Positions 24,022 to 34,966 of a DNA stretch of 64,000 nt are shown here, one piece after another. The stretch covers positions 23,631,938 to 23,695,937 of the forward strand of contig CM119268.1 of NCBI GenBank assembly GCA_051294375.1, written 5' to 3'. A model generated the notes under the pieces. The model saw only the letters and a list, made by a program, of their open reading frames with translations, was not told the DNA's origin and did no database searches. Position 1 is the stretch's first letter. Each line of letters begins with the position of its first letter. The position numbers and the translations under genes were made by a program. Source of the stretch: Paraspadella gotoi (lineage: Eukaryota; Chaetognatha).

Positions 24022-24060
<39 letters not shown>

Positions 24061-26966
24061 TCTCTCTTTCTCTGACTTGAACATCAGAATGCAGGTGAAA
24101 ATCGGTGGACGCTGGAGACCAATACTCATGACAGATAACGGACTAGGAGATGACAGTGAAATCGTCAAATGCGGAGATTGGATGAGATTTTGCGTCGCCG
24201 GTCTGCCAGTCGGTTTCTTTGGCGGATTCAGAGAGTGCAGGGTCAGTTTTGGGTTATCTTTTTCGAGAGTGCCTTTTTTTCCGAGAGTATGCCATGGCGT
24301 TTTTCGGCTTTCTTTTCCAAGAACGCCCCATTTCTTTTTTGGCTCCTTTTCCAAAGTGCATATTTCTTTTTTTGGCTCTCTTTTTCTGATAGTTCCCCAT
24401 TCTTTTCCAAAAGTGCCCTTTTTTCTGCTTTTTTTCTGAAAGTGCTCCATTTATTTTTGGCTCTCTTTTCTGAAAGTACCCAATTATTTTTGAATATCCC
24501 ATAATTTATTTTAACTTTTAACTTTAATCTATATATATTTTTAAACTTCTGACTTCTACTTAATCCTAAACCCTAATCCTAAACCCTTATTTTAATTTCT
24601 AATCCTAACCATTAATCCTAAACCCAGACTCTAACCCAAATCCCTAACCATAAAGAGAAACTAACTTAATTCCTAACCTAAATCCTAACCCTAACCTTTA
24701 ACCTAATCTTTAACTTAAAAATTAATCTAATTCTGAATTAAATATGAAAAAAACCGTTGGGGAAAATAAGGTCGAGTTTTGTTATTATATTTACCTCATA
24801 CAATTAATATCAATGTAAACATAATCTTTCGTTTAATATTTTCTTTTACCCAGATGTTATCTGATGCTCGGGATATGGCTAGTATGATTCGTCATAACAA
24901 ATTCATACCTCCTTTCACGTAAGCTGAATTCAGATACAAAACTAAACCAGTGGCTGCGCCAATACATGTGAATCACTTTCAAGGGCTTAAACTGAACTGT
25001 TACTGCGGCAATAATAACAAATTAGTATTTGCAAAATATTTTATAAATCAAAATAATATTATTTTTGTTTTGATATACTAAATACGATTAAAATGCTTTG
25101 ATCAATACACAAAATGAGAAATAGAATAAAACAAAATGGAAGGAAAAAAATTATTTAAGAATATCAAAAACAATTTTAAATATTTCAAATAATAAAAATT
25201 TTAAAAAAACAATTGCTACAATTTAAGGGGTTAAGTAAATCACTGGGAGGATGAATGCGTGGCTGACGAGACACGAGACTCGCGATCGGGCTGGTTTGGT
25301 CGTTGTTTTTTTATAGTTTTAATAAGTAGTTAGTGATTTAGTAATAATATTTGCATCTTAGATTATGTTAATAATTTTTTTTCTCTCAGGATGGAAAACT
25401 GGAATCTCACGCCGTCGAACGTGACAATCAAGATTACAAGAGTGCTTGCTTCACCTTCCAAGCATTTGAATGGTCGGACAAAGCAAGAACCAAGCGTAAA
25501 GGAAGAATGACGATGGAATGTGACGTGGATATTTGCAATGAGAAACGTCTGGACACGGACTTCGGCCACGCCCCTTGCACGTGGATTGGTGATTCTGGCA
25601 GCAGAAGTCGACCTGATGGCGGGAATGCTCTTCACCGTCGAAAGAGGTAAAGAAAGAGAAAAATAATGTGGCTGTCAATTTTAAAAAATATGATCTGTTC
25701 GAATTTTTATAAATTTATTGAATGAATTGATAATTTTATATATTAGTTATTCCTTTTTATGAGGAAGTTGTTCACAAAAAATGAGAAAAAACGAATACAA
25801 AAATTAAATCCATTTATTAATCAATCGATAAATCAATTGAAAATAAATTATTTTATTGAGAAATTGATACATGAAAGTATTGATAAACAAGTAAATAAAT
25901 AAATTTAAAATAATATTTTTTAAAGAAAAAAAAACAACCAATTAATCTACTCATTCAAAAACTAATAAATCAAGCATAAGATCAGTTAATCAGCTAATAA
26001 ATTATCATTATTATAACTTATATATATATATATATATATTACTACTCAGATCAGTGACCGACGAGCAAACTCGTAAAGCCTCAATGGACTTTGTTGTGAT
26101 TGGTCGAGACAAATGCGAATCTCGTCCCTCATTGTCCAATGGCAAACGAGTTTTACCAATGACGTGAATATCGGATCACAAGCAACATTCAAGTGTGACG
26201 AAGGATCATCAACAAAGGCGCCGCCACTCAACGTTGTCGCGAGATGGTACAAAAGGCTGAGGGCATCATCTACTTCAGCACGGCCACGGCTTGGGTCCCA
26301 CAAATTCCACTTCTTGCGAGGGTAAGCAAAAATATGAGGCCTTGTTTTTTCAGATCGCCCCATTTCAATTTAATTTTTAATTAAGGTAAAGAATAGGTTA
26401 AAGGTTTGGGAGTAAGGATTAGATCAGTAAATAAGGTTAGAGTTAGGCTTAAGGTCCTAGGGTAAATTGGGGAAAGGGTTTAGGATTAGAGTTCAAGAAT
26501 AGGTTAGAACCCGGTTTTAAATATTAAAGATTAGAATTAGAGATTGTGCTAAAATTTAACTTTAATCCTATGATTATAATTAAAATTTGGAATAATTGAA
26601 GAGAAATGGGGCCCTCTGAAAAAGAGAGCCAAGAGTGACTAATGGGTATGATAATGTCATTAAAAATATTGATAGCATTATGGAGACGTTTTGAAAAAAA
26701 TTGTCATTGACAAATATTTAACAAGATACGTAAAAAAAAAGGTAATTCTAATGTGTTGCTGCGCAATAATACTTTTATTTTTGGTATCTAAATGACCACG
26801 TAACTTTGAAATATATTTTAACATAAATCCTCTGGTGGGTCACTTTTTGGCAATATTTTAACTAAAACAACTAAATGTTGTATAAAAAAGCTGATTAATT
26901 TAATAATCTTAGGACTGGATTTTTAATGGTCATGTAACTACATATCAAGTATGGTATATAGGCATA

Positions 26967-26991
26967 NNNNNNNNNNNNNNNNNNNNNNNNN
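26967..26991. other. Assembly gap (25 N)
   Basis: The gap terminates the right palindrome arm. A different context (a truncated hAT-like copy) begins at 26992. Confidence 0.95.
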
Positions 26992-27385
26992 TCTGATAGA
27001 GCATAAAAAGTTAAACAAGAAATATAATTACCGTTTTTAAAAATATTATGTTTTCTCAATAAAAATATTAAAAAAAAGGATAAAATCATCGAAAGATGAT
27101 AATGATGATGATTTTTTATGGTTTTTCTTATTTTTGACTTACTTATCATAAAGTTATTTAATTTAATTTTACTGTGTAGCCAATTTTTATGAGCTATCTG
27201 AATCTGGTCTTAAAATTTAAAATTTCCTATCTATGAATAAATATTAAAAAAATTATTACAAGGGTATAGAGCAATATAAAACTTTTTTTGTCCATTGAAA
27301 GTATACTTAAAAATGTATCAATTTTCGTTTGAGCATGTACTCACTCTAAATTTTTGACTCACCCCATTAAGTGCGTCTACCCCTA
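26992..27385. mobile_element. hAT-like non-autonomous element, copy 3 (truncated by gap)
   Basis: It matches the last ~390 bp of the family, ending GCGTCTACCCCTA. The other end falls in the gap. It lies 23 bp below the likely donor of the Ser/Thr-rich exon. Confidence 0.65.
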
Positions 27386-27408
27386 CTCAAATTTGATCTT
27401 TTCCTCAC

Positions 27409-27660
27409 CTCCTTCATCCACAGGGTAAGGCTCCCTTTCTGGCGGCGGCGTGGTCGGCACAAAAGATGGTACAAGAGTATGATTTGTGATAGGGGAATTT
27501 GTGACAGTGGAATTTGTGAGAGTGGATTTTGGTAGAAGAGTGGAACTTGTGACAGTGGAACTTGTGACAGTGGAACTTGTGACAGTGGAACTTGAGACAG
27601 TGGAACTTGTGACAGTGGACCTTGAGACAGTGGAACTTGAGAATTGGGCCGATGCCACAG
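27409..27660 (-). CDS. Ser/Thr-rich, mucin-like exon (candidate upstream exon of the ZP/SEA/EGF gene)
   Basis: On the minus strand a clean acceptor (CATTACAG|CT) opens an 84-codon frame dominated by tandem SSTVT repeats, then a Pro-rich piece (PTTPPPEREPYP). It ends at a donor GGAG|GTGAGG. Both ends are phase 1. Exon 14506-14388 also begins in phase 1 on the same strand, and the join would give a Glu-Gly-Ala sequence. If the inverted right arm is an artefact, this is the neighbouring upstream exon and would supply an O-glycosylated stalk. The link is inference. The repeat unit is 15 bp (ACTTGTGACAGTGGA on the plus strand). Confidence 0.55.
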
Positions 27661-27699
27661 CTGTAATGAATTGTTGAAATAGAATAATAAAATATGAAA

Positions 27700-28001
27700 N
27701 NNNNNNNNNNNNNNNNNNNNNNNNNNNNNNNNNNNNNNNNNNNNNNNNNNNNNNNNNNNNNNNNNNNNNNNNNNNNNNNNNNNNNNNNNNNNNNNNNNNN
27801 NNNNNNNNNNNNNNNNNNNNNNNNNNNNNNNNNNNNNNNNNNNNNNNNNNNNNNNNNNNNNNNNNNNNNNNNNNNNNNNNNNNNNNNNNNNNNNNNNNNN
27901 NNNNNNNNNNNNNNNNNNNNNNNNNNNNNNNNNNNNNNNNNNNNNNNNNNNNNNNNNNNNNNNNNNNNNNNNNNNNNNNNNNNNNNNNNNNNNNNNNNNN
28001 N
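27700..28001. other. Assembly gap (302 N)
   Basis: Gap directly upstream (on the gene strand) of the mucin-like exon. Confidence 0.95.
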
Positions 28002-28027
28002 GCATATCTTCAAAACCATAATGAGAA

Positions 28028-28152
28028 ATTCTACTTAACATTCTACTTAACATAACATTCGACTTAACATTCGACTTAACATTCGACTTAACATTCGACT
28101 TAACATTCGACTTAACATTCGACTTAACATTCGACTTAACTTTCTACTTAAC
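28028..28152. repeat. 12-bp tandem repeat
   Basis: About ten copies of ATTCGACTTAAC, with flanking variants TTCTACTTAAC, directly after the gap. Confidence 0.9.
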
Positions 28153-28299
28153 ACAAACGACCCAAAGTATCATCCCAGCATAATTCACATACTCACATAT
28201 CACTTCAATCTTATGACTGTGTGTAAATCTTTTCTTTTTTGTTGTGTTTGTGGTTTAAAGAGGCAAATAGTTTATTGGCAACAACATTTTTATTAAATA

Positions 28300-28340
28300 G
28301 ACGAACATGTTTCGGCTCACATTCGAACCTTCATCTGAGT
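28300..28340 (-). ncRNA. Decayed hammerhead-like core
   Basis: Minus-strand CAGATGA (one change from CTGATGA), GGTTC/GAGCC stem II, GAAACATGTTCGTC. Partner of the better-preserved copy at 29529-29567. Confidence 0.3.
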
Positions 28341-29430
28341 CAAAGTTTTTGTGAATTATTCACAATATTTTCTACAACAAAAAGGAGAGAGAGAGTGAGA
28401 GAAGAGAGAGGGTGACAGGGGAGAGAGAAATAATCATTTTTTAATGTACAACAAATGAAAAAGTTTGGTTTGTAAATTTCAGTATACAAAAACTTTTCAT
28501 TTGTTGTAAGGTTAGCAATGTATTATTTTATATCTCCCTGTCTCCCTCTCTCTCCTCTCTCTCTCTCTCTCTCCTCAAATTGACCCATTTCATTTCTTTT
28601 TCAAAACTAAAATCTGTCCTTACCTTAGCTAGGAGTCTACGTCGTTCTTAGAGATCGAGGAAGACTTTTTCATGGAGATTTTCGTTCAAATCTGACTACC
28701 AAACAATATAAAGCTCCTGGTAAAAATTCTGGCTAAAATATCGATGTAAAACACTTGATTCCGATCCTGTTGCCATCTGAAGGGCTCGCATTTTTTTCTC
28801 TTGTCAAATCATCAACATCTTGATATCAAACAACCCAAGAACAAATAGACTGCTTCTGGTGGAAAAATTTTTCCATCTCTGATTTTATATAGAAATGAAA
28901 GGGATTTTTATCCTTGAAAGATATAAACGTGACTGAGGTATGTTCCTGTTTAACAAATGAGGTTCTAATTTTGGAATCCTTGGCAAAGTGTCTGAAGGGC
29001 TCTCAAATTTTTCTTTACATTTTATATTGGTTATTTGATATGATACGAAGCATTGGTAAAGTGAATTAGTCCATTTTGGTGAAATTTTTATTTAAAGTAA
29101 AAGTAAAAGAGGAGCTAACGATCGGAATTCTAAGAGTTTTCAACCGGGAGTCAGATTTCAGGAAAAATTCTTCTAGGCGAAAATCTTTCCAAGAAGGGGT
29201 GGATTTTCGAAGATTTTAGTTAATAATTTCTATATTTATGGTCGGATTTTTTTGAAACTTAATATTAACATATTGCATCATTCACCTTGCGCGCGTATAA
29301 GAATATATTAAAAAAACTCGGGCTTTGTTCGTTCAGAGCTTAGTCCTACCTTTAGCCTATTCTCACCATTGACCACTGTCCTTTCTAAACTCTGTGTTGG
29401 AAACTTTGCCCTCTCTCTCTCAATCTCTCT

Positions 29431-29463
<33 letters not shown>

Positions 29464-29528
29464 CTCATCTGTCCTTGCTCTCCTTCTTTGGTAGAAAATT
29501 TGTGAATAATTCACAAAAAACTTGGACG

Positions 29529-29567
29529 CTGATGAAGGCTCGAATTGTGAGCCGAAACATGTTTGTC
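29529..29567 (+). ncRNA. Hammerhead-ribozyme-like motif
   Basis: CTGATGA (29529-29535), stem II GGCTC/GAGCC (29537-29541 and 29549-29553), GAAA (29554-29557), a possible 3-bp stem III ACA/TGT with loop TGTT, and GTC (29565-29567) at the expected cleavage position. These are the conserved parts of the hammerhead core. Stem I is not evident: the bases before CTGATGA do not pair with those after GTC. Self-cleavage is therefore unproven. Hammerheads with very short stem III are known in Penelope-like retroelements and metazoan retrozymes. Confidence 0.4.
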
Positions 29568-29620
29568 TATATAATAAAATTGTTGTTGCCAATAAACTAT
29601 TCGTCTGTTTAAATCTATCA

Positions 29621-31205
29621 CTAAAATCTAACTCACCAATTAACAAGGTTCCCGCAAGAAGGACTCTTGTTCCAAATCGATATCTCCATTTTTTTTAAGG
29701 ATTCTTATTAAAAAAAAGTATTATTTGAATATAACCAGTAGCGACTTTCCGATTGAAAGGGAAAGTTGTAATGAAAGCTCACCCTAAACACGTAGATGAG
29801 AGACAAAAAGTCAAGAGAAAAAGAACCAATGTAAGCCCGACTGGTTGCGCCGGTTGCCGACTATCTTTTATTTAATTTTTGCTTAAAATATTTTTTTTAA
29901 CAATTTTTTATTTAGTTTACGTAGATTCTTTTTTTTTCTCTTTTCTTTCTTAATTGAAGTTACTTTAAGTAAAGCCGACGATTTATACATGATAGAACAT
30001 TTTTTAAAAATGTTTTCATGTTTAAAATACGTTATTATTTTATTGGTAAATACACCAAGAGATTGACTGACAAACAGCAACTTTTTGAATCTTTTATGCT
30101 GGCGAATAATGATTAGCAAATTTTACAAGAATGACTGTACAATAAGGCGTAGTGAAGTTGTAGATCAAAATTCGATTAGTTGATCATGAACAGTCTTGGA
30201 CTAAATAATATTTATTATATAAAAAAAACATTTTTTTTAATTTCTCAATTTTCGAAAACGCCCACATTGTACATAGTCAACATTTTAAAATAATTTTTCT
30301 TAGTTTTGAAAGCGGATTCGAATTTCTCATAAAAGTTGATAAAAGAAAATACTAAATTAAGTCTTAATCAAAAACTTTTTCATTAAGTTATCCCAAAATT
30401 CCTAAAACTATATTTTTTATACTAAAATTTAATTAGACATTGTGATGTAATCCTTTCGTTTCGTTGTGTAAAGTTAATTAGAAATAGTTTACTAGGTTTT
30501 TGACCCTTTTAAATGAAATAATTTTCTTATAAAGCGTTATTTTCCTTTTATCAAATTTTCGTATCTGCTTTTAAAAATAAGAAAAACATTTTAAAATTTT
30601 GACATTTTCTATTGTGAGTACTATCTAAAATTTTTTATAATTTTATTTTTATAAATTAAAAAATGTTCGTAACCTACAATTCGAATTTTGATTCTCCTTG
30701 ATTTTACTATTTTGGCTATGCTTTACTATACAAAAAAGCATTTTATTGGTGGCGAATTCTCGCGACGCAACTAAAAACAAGTTTAAGATTACGTCAAAGA
30801 ATCTAAAGACCGGACGAACTGCATCCAAGACTTCGAAAAGATAGTGGAAAAGTTCAACGACTTCCTCTTTATTATTTGATAGGCAAAGTACAATGATTTT
30901 AACATCTTTTTCGAAGATTACGGTATAACTTTATTAGGTAAAACTTTGTCGAAATCGAATTATTCACAGATTCTTTCACAACTGTTTGTCTTGTTTTTTT
31001 TTGTTGTGATTCTTTTCATTTTTTTCCCTCGGGCTAAAGTTTAAATCTTTTTACATTTTTAAACTTTCGGTAGGTAGCGTTCCACACCATTGCAAGAATG
31101 TCATAAGAATTGTGTATTGAACTAAGTTCGGAGTATTGGCTGTCTTTGAGTTCTAACTGACTGGGCTTATTCTGCGCATTGAAGACCAAATGAATTCGGA
31201 TATAA
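29621..31205. other. Gene-free AT-rich stretch
   Basis: No coding signal. 30135-30260 is a copy of a dispersed repeat also present at 38493-38640 (shared words ATAAGGCGTAGTGAA, CAGTCTTGGACTAAA and ACGCCCA). Confidence 0.5.
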
Positions 31206-31337
31206 ATGGCGCAGAAGAGACGATGGCGCCGATCAAAACGCCCTGGAGATGATGACGACAGTCTCGGCAGAACGACGTCGGCTAAGGCCGAAAGGACGAC
31301 GAACTACGAAGCCCAGGACTTGACGAAATGTCTGTAG
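31206..31337 (+). CDS. Possible 43-residue basic/acidic ORF, unrecognised
   Basis: ATG at 31206 after TATAA, stop TAG at 31335-31337. The product starts MAQKRRWRRSKRPGDDDD. Base composition is much less AT-rich than the surroundings, which could mean an exon or a transposon remnant. There is no homology I recognise, and being short it could easily be chance. Confidence 0.2.
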   Translation: MAQKRRWRRSKRPGDDDDSLGRTTSAKAERTTNYEAQDLTKCL

Positions 31338-32014
31338 CAAGTCTGATTAAGGGAAGTAGTGTGTAGTCTGTAGATTTGAGTAGTCTGTAGAGAAGTTGTA
31401 GGTCTGTAGAGAAGTTAGAAGTCCTGGGCAAGGAATAACAAAACATTTATCACAAACTCAGCAAATATATATAAATTTAAAGTGTCTTTCTTACTTGTTT
31501 CTGAAGCCAATATTAACCAAAAAAGAGATGCTTCTCTCATAGAAAAGTCCACCAAACCAGCGATCACACAAAAAATAAGATTCCGAGATATCTGAAAGAG
31601 TTTCTAAATGCTCTAAAAACCCAGTGACAACTTTGAGATCTGAAGATACCACGTGGCCATAATTCGATCAAAATCAAATCGAAATCTATCGAAATCACGG
31701 GCACCAATCAGAATCAGCTGTACACTGCCTTTGGAAATCTGTACTTAAGTATAAACAAAAGAGAGAGCCTAAAGATAATAAATAAGATAAAAAATATAAA
31801 AGATAATCATTTCGTAACAAATTGAATACATGTATCATGAATGTAAGCCTAAAACTAAACAGCGCCATAAACTTTTATCGATCAGGTTTTCCTTTTTTTT
31901 TTTCTTTTAACCGGCGACAAGTTAACGAGAATGTTCAGAACGGGTTAATGAATCATGAGCCGGTAGATTTAAATTCGCCTCAATAAAGAGACGAAACCGG
32001 TTAAATCCGGTGAA
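31338..32014. other. No gene seen
   Basis: AT-rich with imperfect direct repeats (TAGTCTGTAG and GAAGTT words at 31363-31420). The last 100 bases have repeated CCGGTTAA/CCGGTAGA words just upstream of the LINE fragment. Confidence 0.4.
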
Positions 32015-32440
32015 ATGTTATTCGTGGAAACCTATTCTCAATTGAGAAATAATGTGAGAGTGGTAAGGCATTATGAAGAGAAATGGGAAAGAGTGCTTGG
32101 AATTAGTTTAACTACTGAGTGGAGGACCTTCTGGGGTGCAATTATGCACTCTGATACCTCTTTCTATGTCAGGTCTTCTATTTGGCGCCAGGTGAGCTTA
32201 AATATCTGGACAGAATACATGGATTACGCATATGTAGGAAGAGGTGATGGTAATTGTGAGCTTTGTGGTGTTGTAGCACGTGAGCGGTGGCATATTTTGA
32301 CTCAGTGTGAAGTGGTTGTAAGACTTTGGGAGAAATTGAGTGTGACACAGTTGAAATTTGATAATAAGAGAGTTGATAACCGAGAAATGACCTTAGGTTT
32401 AACAGGACAAGGGGCTAATGTAAGGTTAAGAAATAAATAG
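32015..32440 (+). pseudogene. Non-LTR retrotransposon fragment (C-terminal zinc-knuckle part of the reverse-transcriptase ORF)
   Basis: The 141-codon open frame contains SSIWRQVSLNIWTEYMDYAY, then a zinc-binding C-x-x-C ... H-x-x-x-x-C (CELCGVVARERWHILTQC) followed by VRLWEKL. This pattern is characteristic of the region after the RT domain in many LINE ORF2 proteins. The RT and endonuclease domains are absent, so this is a 5'-truncated remnant, the usual fate of LINE insertions. Confidence 0.6.
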
Positions 32441-32499
32441 GTTTTTCTTTAAGTTAGTATCCTTTAGGGTCACAAATTGGAAGAATTATCGTGATTTAT

Positions 32500-32568
32500 C
32501 ATCTGATTAGCAGATTAGCGCTTAATAATTGTGGGCAGATCCGACATTGTTTGCTCTAACTTGTTTTT
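32500..32568 (-). mobile_element. Isolated Helitron-like 5' end
   Basis: On the minus strand it reads AAGTTAGAGCAAACAATGTC then GGATCTGCCCACAATTATTA, matching the family start and then stopping. Confidence 0.5.
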
Positions 32569-32732
32569 TTTAATTTCGTCAATGGGTAACCGGTCTTTGG
32601 GTCATGAGTTCAGATTAAGCGTTAAATAATGAAAAGGAGCAGCATATGACGTCAAAGCACATTTCAAATTTAAAGAAAAAAATAAGAAATTTTAAATTAA
32701 TTGCTTGGATTAAAACAATTGAGAAGAGAGAA

Positions 32733-32783
32733 AACAAGTTTGAGCAAAAAATGTCGAATCTGCCCACGATAATTTAGCGGTAA

Positions 32784-32815
<32 letters not shown>

Positions 32816-33577
32816 ATAGAAAAAACTATAGTAGAATTAATTAAAATTATATTACAATTATAAATAAAATTTTCACTTGCATCATTAATTAATTAAGTGA
32901 AAAAATGATGCACTTTGATAAAATGATGCAAGTTAAAAAATGAAACAAGTTGAAAAAATAAAGCAAGTTAAAAAAATGATGCGAGTTGAAAAAAATGATG
33001 CGAGTAAAATAAAATCTGGAAAATTATGAGTAAGCATAAATAATAAAAATTCAACTCAACTTGACTTTGGTTTTTTCAATGCAAACTCATTTCCACTCCT
33101 TGATTCCATCGAAACTTTATATCGTGCTCAATCACACACTTTCCTACCCACACACAAAATATAATCTCAATCTATCCATCCAATTTTGATTTTTTTGAGT
33201 AATTATGGGTTAAAATTACTAAAAAGATTTAAGTTAATTTGACTTATTTTTTTTTCCATTTAAACTCATTTTTACTCGCACGATTCCATCGAAACTTTAT
33301 ATCCAGCTCAATCACACCCATTTCTCTCCATACACAAAATGTCATTCCAATAAATACATCCAATCATGAGCAATTGGAGTTTAATGAAAAGGTGGGACGG
33401 ACCTTCAGACGGACAGATGGACAGACGGACGGACATCGTTTTTTTTTGCTTAATTTAGCATAATATGATGTTTTTATGTGATAAAAATTCTTTACTGACA
33501 AGATTTAGGGGTGGGACCGACGGACCGACAAAGTGAATTATAGAGTCGGAATCTGCTGATAAAGCAGATCCGACTAA
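32733..33577 (+). mobile_element. Helitron/Helentron-like element, copy 5 (best 3' end outside the palindrome)
   Basis: AACAAGTTTGAGC start, GAATCTGCCCACGATAATT, AAAT microsatellite, two copies of the CGATTCCATCGAAACTTTAT core, GGAC repeats at 33397-33435, hairpin ATCTGCT/AGCAGAT, then CCGACTAA. The core is partly duplicated. Confidence 0.6.
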
Positions 33578-34966
33578 AAAGAAAGAAATGAATTTTCAGT
33601 TAATTGCTTTGATTGAAACAATTGATAAGCGGCAATCAAAGGCGATAAGTAATTATATTTTTTGGGCTTTTTTTTTTTCTCTCTCTCTCTCCAACTTTGT
33701 TTTTTCTCTCTCTCTCTATTCTCTTTAATGTAATTTTATATCAGACAGTTGGTAAAGAGTTAATTGCAATTCGATTCCAGACAATTGGCAGCGTCCTTTC
33801 TCACTTTTTTGGACCTAAATGGAATCTGATCCTACTTCTCCAGACGAGGATTTTACTAAAATCGAAAATTAAAAAAAATCGGATTCCACTAGAATCGTAT
33901 TCTGTGGATTTGAATCTCTTTTATTTTATTTTCTTTGTTCTGTTGTTGACCTGAGACCTGAGACCTGAGACCAGAGAGAAGTTGTTGTCGTTGTTGTCTT
34001 TGTTGTTTTAGTTCTTTCTTTTTATCATCGTCAGATTTTTTTTACATTTTCCAAATATGTCATTTTATATCGTCAAAGCTTAGTTTCTGATTAATGATTT
34101 TCCAACAGGAATGATGTACGACATCTATTTGAAATCTGGAAAAGAAAGTAATCTCACCTTGTGTTGTATAAATAGATAGATATCATAAATAATAGATATT
34201 TTAAATTAAAAAAAAATAAAGATAGTAAAACAAGTAATTGTGCAACTTTCATAATCTACGTTAGAATTCAACTTTATTTTTGTGGAACCGAGCCAATAGA
34301 TAAAAATGCTGATAAAATTGAGCCAACAGATAAAAATTCTGATAAAGTTTGAATTAACTCATGTCATTTCGATAAGAATTTTTTTAAAAATTTAATCAGG
34401 AAGATTTTGAAAACAGCGAGGCTAAAAAACCTCACGCGATTTTAGTATTATAAATAAACTTGAAATCAACAGTAGAATAAAAAAAATTGTTTTGAAAAAT
34501 AAATAAAAAAGCTAAACTCAACTCACAGAATCTGGAATCCTAACAAACTTGTGAATCTTTTAGTGAGTCAACTTGAATCTTATGCGTGTTTTGCAATCTT
34601 GGCTTTTAAAAAAACTTTCTGAAATATTAATTAATTTTTTATATTATCAAAATTATTACAATATGTTATTACAATATTTTTTTCATAATCGGAAAGAGTC
34701 CCAACATAAAAAAGGAAAAAAAATTCTTGGTATTCAAATTTATTTAGAATATTATTAGAACAAAGTTTTGAAAAGAGATATAATGAAATAAAAATCTTTT
34801 CAAAAACTTTGTTCTAAATCAAATCACAACGAAACAGAACGGAAAAAATACAAGAATATTATTAGTAATTTTATCGGGAATTAAATCGTTAAAAATATTA
34901 AATAATAATATATTTTCGTTGCGCTCTTCGTTATCGATTATGCTCAGAATCTACCTCTCGCCAACC
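33578..34966. other. Upstream region of the dispanin gene; no other gene seen
   Basis: CT runs at 33680-33720, a GAGACCT tandem at 33945-33972, and a hairpin-forming inverted repeat at 34757-34775 / 34796-34814 (AACAAAGTTTTGAAAAG). No clear TATA box or CpG-rich promoter is visible. Confidence 0.4.

Larger units (their letters stand above)
17475..26321 (+). pseudogene. Mirror copy of nine exons of the ZP/sushi gene, frameshifted and truncated
   Basis: The exons correspond to 17475-17593, 18093-18508, 18782-18931, 21492-22066, 23796-23887, 24088-24241, 24854-24918, 25390-25646 and 26050-26321. Relative to the left copy, exon lengths change by 0, -1, 0, -6, -1, 0, 0, -1 and -3. The frame is broken in five exons, and the first donor reads AAG|ATAAGT instead of AAG|GTAAGT. 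The copy lacks 5' exons (palindrome centre) and everything after the sushi exon (gap). It is either a decayed duplicate or, more likely, an unpolished artefactual copy. It should not be counted as a second functional gene without independent evidence. Confidence 0.8.
16013..26966. repeat. Right arm of ~22 kb inverted repeat
   Basis: Reverse complement of the left arm, about 90 bases shorter overall, ending at a 25-N gap. In the nine shared exons I count about eleven indels, nearly all one-base contractions in homopolymers, against two base substitutions. The pattern fits unpolished long-read sequence better than slow neutral decay. Confidence 0.95.
28250..29620. mobile_element. ~1.4 kb element with long inverted ends carrying hammerhead-like cores
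   Basis: 28250-28430 and 29400-29620 are inverted relatives. Both contain GTGAATTATTCACAA, a GA/CT run, a GATGAAGG...GAGCCGAAACATGTT block and then TTGTTGCCAATAAACTATT at the outer edge. The ~0.9 kb interior has no ORF. The family is like the 8593-9792 element in layout but differs in sequence. Confidence 0.5.

Noticed and set aside
28044-28150. CRISPR-like array of short repeats
   Set aside because: The 12-bp units are contiguous with no spacers; simple minisatellite in a eukaryotic genome.
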